This document shows, piece by piece, positions 8,070 to 17,251 of a stretch of DNA of 64,000 nucleotides (its first letter is position 1; each line of letters opens with the position of its first letter). The notes under the pieces were generated by a model that worked only from the letters and a program-made list of their open reading frames with translations, had not been told where the DNA came from and did not search any database. The position numbers were made by a program, and so were the translations under genes. This DNA is from Streptomyces sp. Ru62 (lineage in GTDB: Bacteria > Actinomycetota > Actinomycetes > Streptomycetales > Streptomycetaceae): contig NZ_PQSU01000027.1 of assembly GCF_002920615.1 (NCBI RefSeq), positions 62,001-126,000 of the forward strand. The letters run 5' to 3'.

Positions 8070-9164
8070 TCAGACACCGACCGTCTCCTCGGTCTCCTCC
8101 TCGGCCTCCCGCGCGGCCTCCTCCTCGGTGGCCCGCCGGGCCGTCCGCTCGGGCTCGGACACGGCCGGCGCGGCCTCGGCCCCGGGGACGGTTGCTTCCT
8201 GACGGTCGGTGCGGGTGCGCTCGTACAGGGCCGCCACCACGGTCACCAGGACACCGGCGAGCAGCCAGGCCACCAGGGTCCACACGCTGCGGCCGAGGCC
8301 GTCGTCGCCGAAGTAGAGCAGGCTGCGGGCGCCCTCGACAAAGCCGGCGCCGTTCCAGAAGGCGTGCAGGGTGCCGAAGAAGCCGTTCTGGAGTTCGGGC
8401 TGGAACAGGCCGCCGGAGCTGGTGAAGTTCAGCATCACGAACAGCACCATCATGGTGAGCGTGGTCCACCGCTTGAGGAACGTGTGCAGACCGACGCCGA
8501 TGAGGAGGATGCCCGCCGAGTACAGCGAGGCCATGCCCCAGACGCCCGCGAGGTCGTGGTGGGCGAGGTGGAAGACCGGCCCGGCGAGCAGCGCGCCGAT
8601 GCCGCCGACCACGGCGGCGACGCCGAGCGCGAGCAGCGCCCGGACCCGCATCGCGAGGCCGGCGCCCGCGGCGCCGAGCGCGGCGACCGAGGCGTACGAG
8701 CCGATGCTGACCGCGATCAGCAGGAAGAACAGGCCCTGGCCGGTGGGGTCGTCGGCGACCGGGGCGGCCACGTCGGTGACCTTCAGCGGGACGCCCTCCT
8801 CGGCGGCGACCGGCGTGAAGACCTTCTCGACGGCCGTGGCCCCCATGTCGGACGCGGCGGTCGCCACCAGCAGCTCGGGCGCCTTGGCGCTCGGCACATA
8901 GGCGCCGGTCACATCGCGGGACTTGAGCAGGCCGACGGCGTCGGCCCGGGTGGCGACGGTGCGGACGTCGAGCTTGTCCCCCGCGGCGTCCTTGACGGTC
9001 TGCGCGAAGACCTTCGCCTTCGGGGCGGTGCCGACGACGGCGACCGGCAGGTGGTTCGGCTCCGGGGTGACGAACGCCCCCATGTACGCGAGCCCCATGC
9101 CGATGCACATCAGCAGCGGGGTGATCAGGTGCGTGAGCACATGGCGCAGTGCCGGTGACCTCAT
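8070..9164 (-). CDS. Multi-pass membrane protein, ABC-2/YhgE-like exporter component
   Basis: 364 aa. One membrane segment near the N-terminus (L-I-T-P-L-L-M-C-I-G-M-G), then an extracytoplasmic alpha/beta domain of about 110 residues, then five or six membrane helices (from about residue 150), and a highly charged Glu/Arg-rich C-terminal tail of about 50 residues. The layout matches ABC-2 type permeases of the YhgE/Pip class. No ATPase is adjacent. The gene is divergent from a marR gene, the usual arrangement for an exporter repressed by its MarR neighbour. ATG 9164 is preceded by GGAGGG; the in-frame start at 9197 would fall in the operator region. Confidence 0.8.
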   Translation of the reverse strand: MRSPALRHVLTHLITPLLMCIGMGLAYMGAFVTPEPNHLPVAVVGTAPKAKVFAQTVKDAAGDKLDVRTVATRADAVGLLKSRDVTGAYVPSAKAPELLVATAASDMGATAVEKVFTPVAAEEGVPLKVTDVAAPVADDPTGQGLFFLLIAVSIGSYASVAALGAAGAGLAMRVRALLALGVAAVVGGIGALLAGPVFHLAHHDLAGVWGMASLYSAGILLIGVGLHTFLKRWTTLTMMVLFVMLNFTSSGGLFQPELQNGFFGTLHAFWNGAGFVEGARSLLYFGDDGLGRSVWTLVAWLLAGVLVTVVAALYERTRTDRQEATVPGAEAAPAVSEPERTARRATEEEAAREAEEETEETVGV

Positions 9165-9190
9165 CGCGCGCGACCCTCCAAAGGTTGGCT

Positions 9191-9225
9191 TATACAACTC
9201 TCAGTTCAAGTTGTACTATACAACT
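9191..9225. promoter_or_regulatory. MarR-type operator: TATACAACT direct repeat plus inverted repeat
   Basis: The divergent promoter region holds AGTTGTA-CTA-TACAACT (9209-9225), a perfect 7-bp inverted repeat with a 3-bp centre. A second copy of TATACAACT lies at 9191-9199, so three half sites are present. The position between the exporter gene and marR fits an autoregulated repressor binding site. Confidence 0.75.
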
Positions 9226-9248
9226 AGACCGTCGGAGGAGGTATTCCC

Positions 9249-9689
9249 GTGAGCGCAGCGGAGTCGGCCGTCGAGACGATCCAGCGCGAGATGACCATCT
9301 TCGCCCGCCGGGCCCGTGCCTCGGCGGGCCGCATGCACCCCGAGCTGTCCCTGGTGTCGTACACCCTGCTCGGCCACCTGGAGGAGAGCGGCGGCTGCCG
9401 GGCGACGGACCTGGCGGCCCACTACGCCCTGGACAAGTCCACGGTCAGCCGCCAGGTGGCGGCCCTGGAACGGGCCGGGCTGATCGAGCGCCGGCTGGAC
9501 CCGGAGGACCACCGGGTCCAGGTGCTGCATCTGACGGAGGCCGGCCAGGAGATCCTGGCCCAGGTCACCCGCAGCCGCCGGGCCGCGTTCCGGGAACGGC
9601 TCGCAAACTGGCCGGAGGAGGACCTGGTGCGCTTCGCCGCCTACCTGGAGCGGTACAACGCGGGCCCGGGCGGCGCGGACGCGGACTGA
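9249..9689 (+). CDS. MarR family transcriptional regulator
   Basis: 146 aa. A winged helix-turn-helix core (about 35-105) with the recognition region D-L-A-A-H-Y-A-L-D-K-S-T-V-S-R-Q-V and the wing R-R-L-D-P-E-D-H-R-V-Q is typical of MarR. N- and C-terminal helices provide the dimer interface. GTG 9249 is well supported by GGAGGAGG upstream. Divergent from the membrane exporter gene, with a shared operator between them; it is expected to repress both genes until a ligand, often a phenolic compound or drug, releases it. Confidence 0.92.
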   Translation: MSAAESAVETIQREMTIFARRARASAGRMHPELSLVSYTLLGHLEESGGCRATDLAAHYALDKSTVSRQVAALERAGLIERRLDPEDHRVQVLHLTEAGQEILAQVTRSRRAAFRERLANWPEEDLVRFAAYLERYNAGPGGADAD

Positions 9690-9722
9690 GGCGGTGGCCG
9701 GGCCGCGGGGGGCCGCGCCGGA

Positions 9723-10484
9723 TCACGGCACCGGTACCGCCGCGCGGTCCTCCGCCGGCCGCTGCGGTGCCCTCGCCGCGAGGAACGCCGTACGGCGGCG
9801 CAGCCGGAAGCCGAGGGACTCGTACAGCCGGATGGCGTTCGTGTTCTCGGCACTCGTGTGCAGGAACGGAGTCTCCCCGCGCTCCCGGATGCCGTGCGCG
9901 ACCGCGAGGATCAGGCGGGTGGCCAGGCCCTCCCCGCGGAACGCGGGGTCGGTGCAGACCGCGCTGATCTCGGTCCAGCCCGGGGGATGCAGCCGCTCCC
10001 CGGCCATGGCGATCAGCGCGCCGTCGCGGCGTATGCCCAGGTAGGTGCCGAGCTCGACGGTCCGGGGAAGGAACGGTCCCGGCTGGGTCCGCGCCACCAG
10101 GTCCAGCATCTCGGGTACGTCCGCCGGGCCGAGGCGCACCGCCTCCGGGTCGGGCGCCGCGGCGAGGCCGTCGTCCACGAACTGCACGCCCTCGACCCTG
10201 AAGGTGATCTCCCAGCCGTCCGGCACCTCACCGCGGAAGCCGGGCAGCGGGACCTCGGCGCCGGGGCCGGCCAGCGCGGCGAGGTCCGCCCAGTCCCGCG
10301 CGTCCGGCTCGTCGGGCAGGGCCAGCCACGGGGAGACGTCGACCGGATAGCGCAGCACCCGGCCGCGCCGCTCGGCGAAGTGGGCGTGCGGGCCGGTCAG
10401 GGAGGCGAGCGCCGGGTTGTCGAGGACGTGCGGGACACCGGCGGCGGCCGGACCGGGGACGCCCGGGCCGCTCACGGCGCTCAT
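9723..10484 (-). CDS. GNAT family N-acetyltransferase (FR47-like)
   Basis: 253 aa. The C-terminal half (about 115-240) is a GNAT fold. The acetyl-CoA loop reads D-P-A-F-R-G-E-G-L-A-T-R-L, preceded by the beta-4 strand I-S-A-V-C-T, and later N-T-N-A-I-R-L-Y-E-S-L-G-F completes the fold. The N-terminal 110 residues resemble the degenerate first half seen in FR47-like proteins. The acceptor substrate cannot be told from sequence. ATG 10484; divergent from the molybdoenzyme gene. Confidence 0.87.
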   Translation of the reverse strand: MSAVSGPGVPGPAAAGVPHVLDNPALASLTGPHAHFAERRGRVLRYPVDVSPWLALPDEPDARDWADLAALAGPGAEVPLPGFRGEVPDGWEITFRVEGVQFVDDGLAAAPDPEAVRLGPADVPEMLDLVARTQPGPFLPRTVELGTYLGIRRDGALIAMAGERLHPPGWTEISAVCTDPAFRGEGLATRLILAVAHGIRERGETPFLHTSAENTNAIRLYESLGFRLRRRTAFLAARAPQRPAEDRAAVPVP

Positions 10485-10761
10485 CCGGCCACCTCGGTCA
10501 CGGTCCTGGAGACATGGGCCTGGAGCATCCTCGTTTCCTCACTTCTCTCGCGCTGTCACCGGCGCACCGGAGCCGGCACCGATCGCCAAGGAGCGGCGTC
10601 GGGCCGGTATTCCCGGCCCGGGACAGTGTTCATACGGCTGCAATGACGTGCGATGAGCCGCGGTACGGGGCGCCGCGGCGCCGTCAGTCGCGGCCCGCCG
10701 TACTGCCGCGGGGCCGCCGGCCGGGATCCGGGCATCCCGGCCGACCACGTACGGTTGAACC

Positions 10762-11359
<598 letters not shown>

Positions 11360-11367
<8 letters not shown>

Positions 11368-12115
11368 GACGACGACTTCCGTGACCCGGTTCGCGGTGCC
11401 CGGGCGGATCGCCGTGAGCGAGCAGACGGCCTCGGTGTGGCAGACGGCCACCCTGACGGAGATCCGGCGCGAGACACCGCACGCGGCCACGTTCCGGCTG
11501 GCGGTGCCGGGCTGGGCGGGGCACCTGCCGGGCCAGCACCTGCTGCTGCGGCTGACCGCCGCCGACGGCTATGTGGCGCAGCGCCACTATTCGATCGCGT
11601 CGGCGCCGGACGGCTCCGGGCACATCGAGCTGACCCTCGACCGGGTGCCGGACGGCGAGGTCTCCGGCTGGTTCCACACCGTGGCCCGGCCGGGTGACAC
11701 GGTCGAGGTGCGGGGCCCGCTCAGTGGTTTCTTCGCCTGGCCGGGCGACCGGCCCGCGCTGCTGATCGGGGCCGGTTCCGGGGTCGTACCGCTGATGTCG
11801 ATGATCCGGCACCACCGGGCGCGCGGCCTCGCCGTCCCGCTGCGGATGCTGGTGTCGGCACGCAGCCCCGAGGAGCTGATCTACGCGTCCGAGCTGGGCG
11901 CGGAGACGACACCGGTGTTCACGCGCAGCGCTCCGCCCGGGGTTCCGGTGGGACGTATGACGACCGCACATGTGACGCCGCTCCTGGCCGAACAGCCCGT
12001 CGGTGGGTGGGAAGCCTATGTGTGCGGGTCCAACGGTTTCGCCGAACACGCTTCCCGACTGCTGGTGGCGGCGGGACAGCCGGTGGACCGCATCCGCATC
12101 GAGCGCTTCGGCTGA
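11360..12115 (+). CDS. Ferredoxin-NADP reductase-type FAD/NAD(P)-binding oxidoreductase
   Basis: 251 aa. An FAD-binding beta barrel (about 25-130) contains the signature R-H-Y-S-I-A-S-A-P. The NAD(P) domain (about 130-250) begins L-L-I-G-A-G-S-G-V-V-P and ends in the typical Y-V-C-G-S-N-G-F motif. There is no 2Fe-2S ferredoxin domain at the C-terminus. GTG 11360 overlaps the molybdoenzyme stop by 8 nt, indicating translational coupling. Expected to be the redox partner of that enzyme. Starts at later GTG codons (11381, 11417) are possible. Confidence 0.88.
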
Positions 12116-12439
12116 CCGGTCGGGGCCGGCCGGGGGCGCGGTGCCCCCAGCACGTCGGCCGGGACCCGGCCGACCCGATGTCGGCCAGGGGCAAGCGGTG
12201 CGGTCGGGGCCTCGCGGGGCAGCGCCCGGGTCGCGCCGGGGAGCACCGCGCGCGATCGTGGGGCGCATGGTGTGTGCCGTGCGCCATATGGGCTGGAACT
12301 CGCGGTTCGCGGCGTGCGCGAGGTGCGCCCAACGGGGTACGAGACGAGTGTGGACGCTCGTGTCCGTGAGCGGCGGGGGCGGTGGACCGGCGACCGGCTC
12401 CTCCCGCTCTCCGGCTCCGGCGGTGGCGAGGAGGTGGAC
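12116..12439. other. 324-bp gap with two hairpins
   Basis: GGGGGC-N5-GCCCCC (12132-12148) and a 10-bp inverted repeat GTCGGCCGGG-A-CCCGGCCGAC (12154-12174) follow the reductase gene by 17 and 39 nt and may terminate the molybdoenzyme operon. The rest shows no gene with a credible ribosome site. Confidence 0.5.
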
Positions 12440-13024
12440 ATGCGTGCCCGGGTGCGTGGCTGGCGCTGGCGGCGCAATCCGCTGCGGCGCCGGTCGGACG
12501 TCGTGGAGGCGTGGACGGTGCTGGTGGTCGCCGTCCTGATGTTCGTGGTCGCGCCCCTGGCCGGGGTGGCCGCGGGTTTGCACGCCCACGGCCAGGCCCG
12601 GGCGCTCGCCGCCGCCCAGCGGGCCGAACGCCATCAGGTACGTGCCGTGGTGGTCGGCGACACGCCCGAGCGGCTGACCGCGTCGCAGAGCGACCACCGG
12701 CAGCCCTACCGCGCCCAGGTCCGCTGGACCGAGCCGGGCAAGGGCGTCCGGACGGCGTGGGCCCGGGTGCCGGCGGGCACCCGCCCCGGAGAGCCGGTGC
12801 CGGTGTGGTTCGACTCCCGGGGCCGCAGTGTCGCGCCGCCCGCGGACGACGTCGCGGTGTGGCAGCACACGGTGACCGTGGGGCTGTGCGCGGCGGGCGG
12901 TGCGGCGACCGTCGTCTTCCTCGGGCACGCGATCGAGCGCCGGATCGCCCTGCGCCACCGGCTGGCCGAGTGGGAGCGGGAGTGGGCCCGGACCGGACCC
13001 CGGTGGACCCAGCCGCGCGCATGA
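12440..13024 (+). CDS. Rv1733c-family membrane protein
   Basis: 194 aa. Basic N-terminus (R-W-R-W-R-R-N-P-L-R-R-R-S-D), first membrane helix about 25-48, an extracytoplasmic domain of about 90 residues with the family's Y-R-A-Q-V-R-W segment, second helix about 140-160, and an Arg/Glu-rich tail. This two-helix topology and the N-terminal motif match the Rv1733c family, abundant in Streptomyces and of unknown function. ATG 12440 follows GAGGAGG. Confidence 0.85.
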   Translation: MRARVRGWRWRRNPLRRRSDVVEAWTVLVVAVLMFVVAPLAGVAAGLHAHGQARALAAAQRAERHQVRAVVVGDTPERLTASQSDHRQPYRAQVRWTEPGKGVRTAWARVPAGTRPGEPVPVWFDSRGRSVAPPADDVAVWQHTVTVGLCAAGGAATVVFLGHAIERRIALRHRLAEWEREWARTGPRWTQPRA

Positions 13025-13118
13025 CCCCGGCCGCCGGGGGCGGCTGCCAGGGCGACCCGACGGCTCCCGGGTGACCCGACCACTGAGCGCGTCCCCCTGC
13101 ACCCGCCCGGCCCCCTTG

Positions 13119-13134
13119 GAGCAAGCGCTTACTC
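13119..13134. promoter_or_regulatory. LacI-type operator-like palindrome GAGCAAGCGCTTACTC
   Basis: The 16-mer is palindromic at 7 of 8 pairs around the CG centre typical of LacI/GalR operators (AAGCGCTT core). It lies 137 bp upstream of the acetyl-esterase gene. No LacI gene is adjacent, so a distant sugar regulator would have to bind it. Confidence 0.5.
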
Positions 13135-13270
13135 ACCTCCGGGCCAGCCATGACGCCACCCGTGAAGGGGCAACCGAACCCGGGCGGCGCCCCCTGCTGA
13201 CCCTGGCGAGTCATCCGATCACCCACGTACGGTGAGGCGACGCAGTCTCCCTTCACGAAGGCGGTTGTTG

Positions 13271-14239
13271 ATGGCCCTGTTCGATCTGCCCCTCGACGAA
13301 CTCCGCGCGTACCGCAGCGAGTCCCCCGAGCCGGACGACTTCGACGCCTTCTGGGACAAGACGCTCCAGCAGGCTCGCGAGCACGAGCTGGACGCGCGCT
13401 TCGAGCCGGTGGAGACCGGACTGTCCACGGTCGAGGTGTACGACGTGACGTTCGCGGGGTTCGGCGGCCACCCGGTGAAGGGCTGGCTGCGGCTGCCGGC
13501 CGGGGCCGCACAACCGCTGCCGCTGGTCGTGGAGTTCATCGGCTACGGCGGCGGCCGCGGCCTGCCGCACGAGAACCTGCTGTGGGCGTCGACGGGCCGG
13601 GCCCACTTCGCGATGGACACCCGGGGGCAGGGCAGCGCCTGGGGCGGCGGTGGCGGCACGCCGGACCCGGTGGGCGCGGCGCCCGCGTACCCCGGGTTCA
13701 TGACACGGGGCATCGACGCGCCGGAGAACTACTACTACCGCCGGGTGTTCACGGACGCCGTGCGCGCCGTCGAGGCCGCCCGTTCCCATCCGCTGGCCGA
13801 CCCGGCGCGGACGGCGGTGACCGGCGGAAGCCAGGGTGGCGGCATCGCCCTGGCCGTCGGCGGCCTGGTCCCGGACCTGGTGGCGGTCGCCCCGGACGTG
13901 CCGTTCCTGTGCGACTTCCCGCGCGCGACGACCCTGACCGACCGTCACCCGTACCGGGAGATCGGCCTGTTCCTGAAGACCCACCGCGGGCGCTCGGCGG
14001 ACGTGCTGCGCACGCTGTCCTACTTCGACGGCGTGCACTTCGCGGCCCGGGGCCGGGCACCGGCCCTGTTCTCGGCGGCCCTGGAGGACCAGACCTGCCC
14101 GCCGTCGACCGTGTTCGCGGCGTTCAACGCGTGGGCGCACGAGGACAAGGCGATCGAGGTGTACGACTTCAACGACCACGAGGGCGGGGGCCCCTTCCAG
14201 GAGGCCGAGAAGGTGCGCTGGCTGCGGTCGTACGCCTGA
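13271..14239 (+). CDS. CE7 family acetyl xylan esterase / cephalosporin-C deacetylase
   Basis: 322 aa, the usual length of CE7 enzymes (about 320). The nucleophile is S187 in G-G-S-Q-G-G; the acid and base follow in E-D-Q-T-C-P-P-S and N-D-H-E-G-G. The N-terminal segment D-L-P-L-D-E-L-R-A-Y and the family motif M-D-T-R-G-Q-G-S are also present. CE7 enzymes deacetylate short xylo-oligosaccharides and other small acetyl esters inside the cell; no signal peptide is present here. A LacI-like site upstream suggests sugar control. ATG 13271. Confidence 0.9.
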   Translation: MALFDLPLDELRAYRSESPEPDDFDAFWDKTLQQAREHELDARFEPVETGLSTVEVYDVTFAGFGGHPVKGWLRLPAGAAQPLPLVVEFIGYGGGRGLPHENLLWASTGRAHFAMDTRGQGSAWGGGGGTPDPVGAAPAYPGFMTRGIDAPENYYYRRVFTDAVRAVEAARSHPLADPARTAVTGGSQGGGIALAVGGLVPDLVAVAPDVPFLCDFPRATTLTDRHPYREIGLFLKTHRGRSADVLRTLSYFDGVHFAARGRAPALFSAALEDQTCPPSTVFAAFNAWAHEDKAIEVYDFNDHEGGGPFQEAEKVRWLRSYA

Positions 14240-14240
14240 G

Positions 14241-14263
14241 GACCGGCGTCGGCGGCGCCGGTC
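14241..14263 (+). terminator. Terminator after the CE7 esterase gene
   Basis: An 8-bp stem GACCGGCG / CGCCGGTC with a 7-nt loop begins just after the stop and is followed by CTTTCCTCC, a short T-run. Confidence 0.65.
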
Positions 14264-14348
14264 TTTCCTCCGGTCCGACCAGTCGGTACGTTGGGAGCGC
14301 CCGGGCCGCACTGTCGCGGCCCGGGTTCCCGGCGACGACGGAGGCCAC

Positions 14349-15548
14349 ATGTCCGCGCACGAAGCCCAGGAGACACGGCAGACACCGGAGACGGACACAC
14401 GGATCCACGGGCACTGCGATCCGCGGTTCGCCGCGGTACGGGAGGCGTTCGAGGAGAACTTCCGTGAACGCGGGGAACTCGGCGCGGCAGTGGCGGTGAC
14501 CGTCGCCGGGCAGACGGTGGTGGACCTCTGGGGCGGCTGGGCCGACGCGGCCCGCACCCGGCCCTGGGCACGGGACACCCTGGTGAACGTGTGGTCGACC
14601 AGCAAGGGGCCCGTGGCCCTGTGCGCGCACGTCCTCGCCGACCGGGGGCTGCTCGACCTCGACGCGCCGGTGGCCACCTACTGGCCCGAATTCGCCGCCG
14701 AGGGCAAGGACAAGGTGCTCGTACGGCACCTGCTGTCACACCGCGCCGGGCTGTCCGGGCTGCGCGAGCCGCACACCCTGGAGGAGTTGTACGACTGGGA
14801 GCTGACCACCGCGCGGCTCGCGGCCATGGCGCCCTGGTGGGAGCCGGGCACCCGGTCCGGGTACCACGCGCTGACGTACGGTTTCCTGGTCGGCGAGGTC
14901 GTGCGGCGCGTCTCGGGACTGCGGCCGGGGGCCTTCCTGGAGCGGGAGGTGACCGGACCGCTCGGGCTGGACTTCACCGTGGGCCTGCCGGAGCGGGACG
15001 CCGGCAGGGCGGCGGAACTGGTGCATCCACCGGCCGCGTCGCGCGACCAACAGGCAGCCTTCTTCAGCCAGTTGGCGCCGGCCGCGCTGGCGGCCCTGAC
15101 CAACCCCCTCGTCAGGGCGGCCGAGGCCAACAGCCCGGCCTGGCGGGCGGCGGAGATCCCGGCGGCCAACGGTCACGGCACCGCCCGGGCGGTCGCGGCG
15201 CTGTACGGCGTCTTCGCCGGGCGCGGCTCGTACGGCGGCCGGCGGATCCTGTCACCGAAGACGGCGGAGCGGGTGCGCGAGGGTCAGGGCCGCTGCCGTG
15301 ATCTGGTGCTCGGCGCGGGTTTCGAGGGCGAGACCGAGGTGGGGCTCGGGCTGTGGCTGAGCGGGCCCGAGGGGTCGTACGGCCCGAACCCGCGAGCTTT
15401 CGGCCACGATGGATTCGGCGGTTCCTGCGGGCTCGCCGATCCGGACACGGGGGTGTCGCTGGGCTACGTCATGAACCGGATGGGGCCGCACATCGCCAAT
15501 GATCCACGGAAGACAGCGCTGGTGGACGCCCTCTACAGCGCCCTGTGA
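14349..15548 (+). CDS. Serine hydrolase of the beta-lactamase class C / esterase EstB type
   Basis: 399 aa. The catalytic S-x-x-K motif is S83-T-S-K86, followed by a Tyr motif (Y-H-A-L-T-Y-G) and a C-terminal H-D-G-F-G-G-S in place of K-T-G. There is no signal peptide, so it is likely cytoplasmic. Such proteins are mostly esterases or D-aminopeptidase-like hydrolases rather than drug-inactivating lactamases. It stands alone in its direction after the CE7 esterase terminator. ATG 14349. Confidence 0.87.
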   Translation: MSAHEAQETRQTPETDTRIHGHCDPRFAAVREAFEENFRERGELGAAVAVTVAGQTVVDLWGGWADAARTRPWARDTLVNVWSTSKGPVALCAHVLADRGLLDLDAPVATYWPEFAAEGKDKVLVRHLLSHRAGLSGLREPHTLEELYDWELTTARLAAMAPWWEPGTRSGYHALTYGFLVGEVVRRVSGLRPGAFLEREVTGPLGLDFTVGLPERDAGRAAELVHPPAASRDQQAAFFSQLAPAALAALTNPLVRAAEANSPAWRAAEIPAANGHGTARAVAALYGVFAGRGSYGGRRILSPKTAERVREGQGRCRDLVLGAGFEGETEVGLGLWLSGPEGSYGPNPRAFGHDGFGGSCGLADPDTGVSLGYVMNRMGPHIANDPRKTALVDALYSAL

Positions 15549-15623
15549 GGGGTGCGGCTCGGTGCCTGGTGACCGCCGTGCGCGCGGGTGGATTTCGGTC
15601 GAACCGACCGACCGCTCTTCCGT

Positions 15624-15676
15624 TGTGGTTTAGACCAATGGTAGTCATGGTCGCGCACTGAACCCGCATGACTACC
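15624..15676. promoter_or_regulatory. GntR-type operator region: dre-like site and 10-bp inverted repeat
   Basis: TGGTTTAGACCA (15626-15637) is a near-palindrome of the kind bound by HutC-subfamily GntR regulators and differs from the DasR core TGGTCTAGACCA at one base. Immediately downstream a perfect 10-bp inverted repeat GGTAGTCATG (15640-15649) and CATGACTACC (15667-15676) surrounds 17 nt. Both lie within 80 bp of the GntR gene start, so autoregulation is the simplest reading. Confidence 0.6.
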
Positions 15677-15701
15677 TTTTGTCACCGACAGGAGGCGCGG
15701 C

Positions 15702-16445
15702 ATGGCCCGCACCACCCCGCACGATCCCCCGCCCGGCGACGACCGGCCCCTGTACGGGCGGATCGCGGCGCTGCTGCTCGACGAACTGCACGCCGGCACC
15801 GTTCCACCGGGCGAACGGCTGCCGGGCGAACGGCACTTGGCCGCGCACTACGGGGTCAGCCGGGAGACCGTCCGGCAGGCACTGGAAGTGCTGCGGCGCA
15901 GCGGCGCGGTCGCCACCGACCGGAGGGGCAGCCACGCTACGCTGCCCGGCCGGCCCGTCGAGACGGCGGAATCGCTCACCTTCCCGGTGGGCGCGCGGCC
16001 GGTGGACCCGTACGCGGTCGACCGGGCCACGGTGACCTGGGAGGAGCCGCCGCCGGAGCACGCACGGGCGCTGGGTCTGGCCCCGCACCGGCCCACGCTG
16101 GTGCACCGGTACCGGTCGGTGACGCCGGACGGCCGGTCGCTGCGCACGGCGGTGACGTCGTTCTCCGCGGTGGTGCTGGCCGAGGTGGCGGAGCTGGCCC
16201 GCTACCGGGACCGGGCCGACGGGGCCACGCCCGCGCAGCTGCGGCGGGCCTACGACTGGATGCGCAAGGCGGGCCTGACCCTGCACCACCGGGACGCCAT
16301 CACCCAGGTCGGCGACGCCTCCTCGGTGCGGGTGACCCGGCGCGTGCACGACCAGTACGCGCGCCCGCTGGAGATCACCGACCTGGTGGTGAACGGCGAA
16401 CGCGACGCCCTGGTCTACGAGTTCACGCTGCCTGCCGCGGGCTGA
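15702..16445 (+). CDS. GntR family regulator, HutC/UTRA subfamily
   Basis: 247 aa. The winged helix (about 15-80) has the classic L-P-G-E-R-H-L-A-A-H-Y-G-V-S-R-E-T-V-R-Q-A-L signature (broken here only for listing). The C-terminal UTRA domain (about 95-240) is the ligand-binding part. ATG 15702 is preceded by AGGAGG. UTRA regulators respond to sugars, amino-sugar phosphates, histidine derivatives or antibiotics; nothing nearby identifies the ligand. Its last 31 bp overlap the convergent methyltransferase gene. Confidence 0.9.
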   Translation: MARTTPHDPPPGDDRPLYGRIAALLLDELHAGTVPPGERLPGERHLAAHYGVSRETVRQALEVLRRSGAVATDRRGSHATLPGRPVETAESLTFPVGARPVDPYAVDRATVTWEEPPPEHARALGLAPHRPTLVHRYRSVTPDGRSLRTAVTSFSAVVLAEVAELARYRDRADGATPAQLRRAYDWMRKAGLTLHHRDAITQVGDASSVRVTRRVHDQYARPLEITDLVVNGERDALVYEFTLPAAG

Positions 16446-17188
16446 CCACCGAGGGTCGCCGCGTCGGCTCGGCGGGCCACCACCAGCCGGGCGCGCGGGC
16501 TGCCGTCGGCTCGCCGGCCGAACCCGGGCAGGACGCCCAGCTCGACCGCCAGGCCCGCGCGCTCCAACTCCCGCAGCACGGTGCTCAGTCGGAAGGTCCC
16601 GTAGTACATGACGAACGGCGGTCGCCACAGCGCGTTGCGCACCCGCATCACCGCGTCGAAGCCGAGCAGCGTCCAGAAGGCGGGGTGTGCCGGGCCGGAC
16701 GGCGCGAACACCGGGAAGGCGAAGCGGCCACCGGGCCGCAGCACCCCGCGGACCTGGGTGAAGAGGCCCGGCAGTTCGCGGGGCAGGAAGTGACCGAACG
16801 CCCCGAACGAGACGACGAGGTCGAAGGCGGCCGTGAACGGCAAGGCCCGGGCGTCGCCGCGGACCCAGGCGACCCCCGGCCCGTCGGCGGTCGGCACCCG
16901 CCGCCGGGCGACGTCGAGCATGCCGGCGCTGAAGTCGACCCCGGTGACGCTGCGCCGGCACAGTCCGGTCAGCAGGTGTGTTCCGGCGCCGGTGCCGCAG
17001 CACAGGTCCAGTCCGTCCGTGAAGGGGCCGAGCGGGGCGAGCGCCCTCGCCACGGAGTCCAGTACGGCGTCGGGCGTCCGGAAGGGGGTGTGATCGAACT
17101 TCGGCGCGAGCAGGTCGTAGCCGTGCTCGACGGACGACAGCGCCTGCACGGTCAGCTCGCGGAGCGTGGGGCCTTCGGGACCGAACAT
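16415..17188 (-). CDS. Class I SAM-dependent methyltransferase
   Basis: 257 aa. The SAM-binding motif I is L-D-L-C-C-G-T-G-A-G-T, then the acidic strand G-V-D-F-S, motif II F-D-L-V-V-S-F-G-A-F-G-H-F and post-motif V-L-R-P-G-G-R-F-A. The A-P-K-F-D-H-T-P-F segment near residue 30 resembles UbiE/small-molecule methyltransferases. Substrate unknown. It converges with the GntR gene and overlaps it by 31 bp. ATG 17188. Confidence 0.87.
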   Translation of the reverse strand: MFGPEGPTLRELTVQALSSVEHGYDLLAPKFDHTPFRTPDAVLDSVARALAPLGPFTDGLDLCCGTGAGTHLLTGLCRRSVTGVDFSAGMLDVARRRVPTADGPGVAWVRGDARALPFTAAFDLVVSFGAFGHFLPRELPGLFTQVRGVLRPGGRFAFPVFAPSGPAHPAFWTLLGFDAVMRVRNALWRPPFVMYYGTFRLSTVLRELERAGLAVELGVLPGFGRRADGSPRARLVVARRADAATLGGQPAAGSVNS

Positions 17189-17251
17189 GACGTCAGCCTA
17201 TGACGGTGGTGCCGCGGCGCGGGCGGAAGCGACAAGACCGACGACCGGGTT

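Noticed and set aside
14349..15548. Reading the serine hydrolase as an antibiotic-resistance beta-lactamase
   Set aside because: SxxK is present, but there is no export signal and the third motif is HDG-type; esterase or peptidase activity is more likely.
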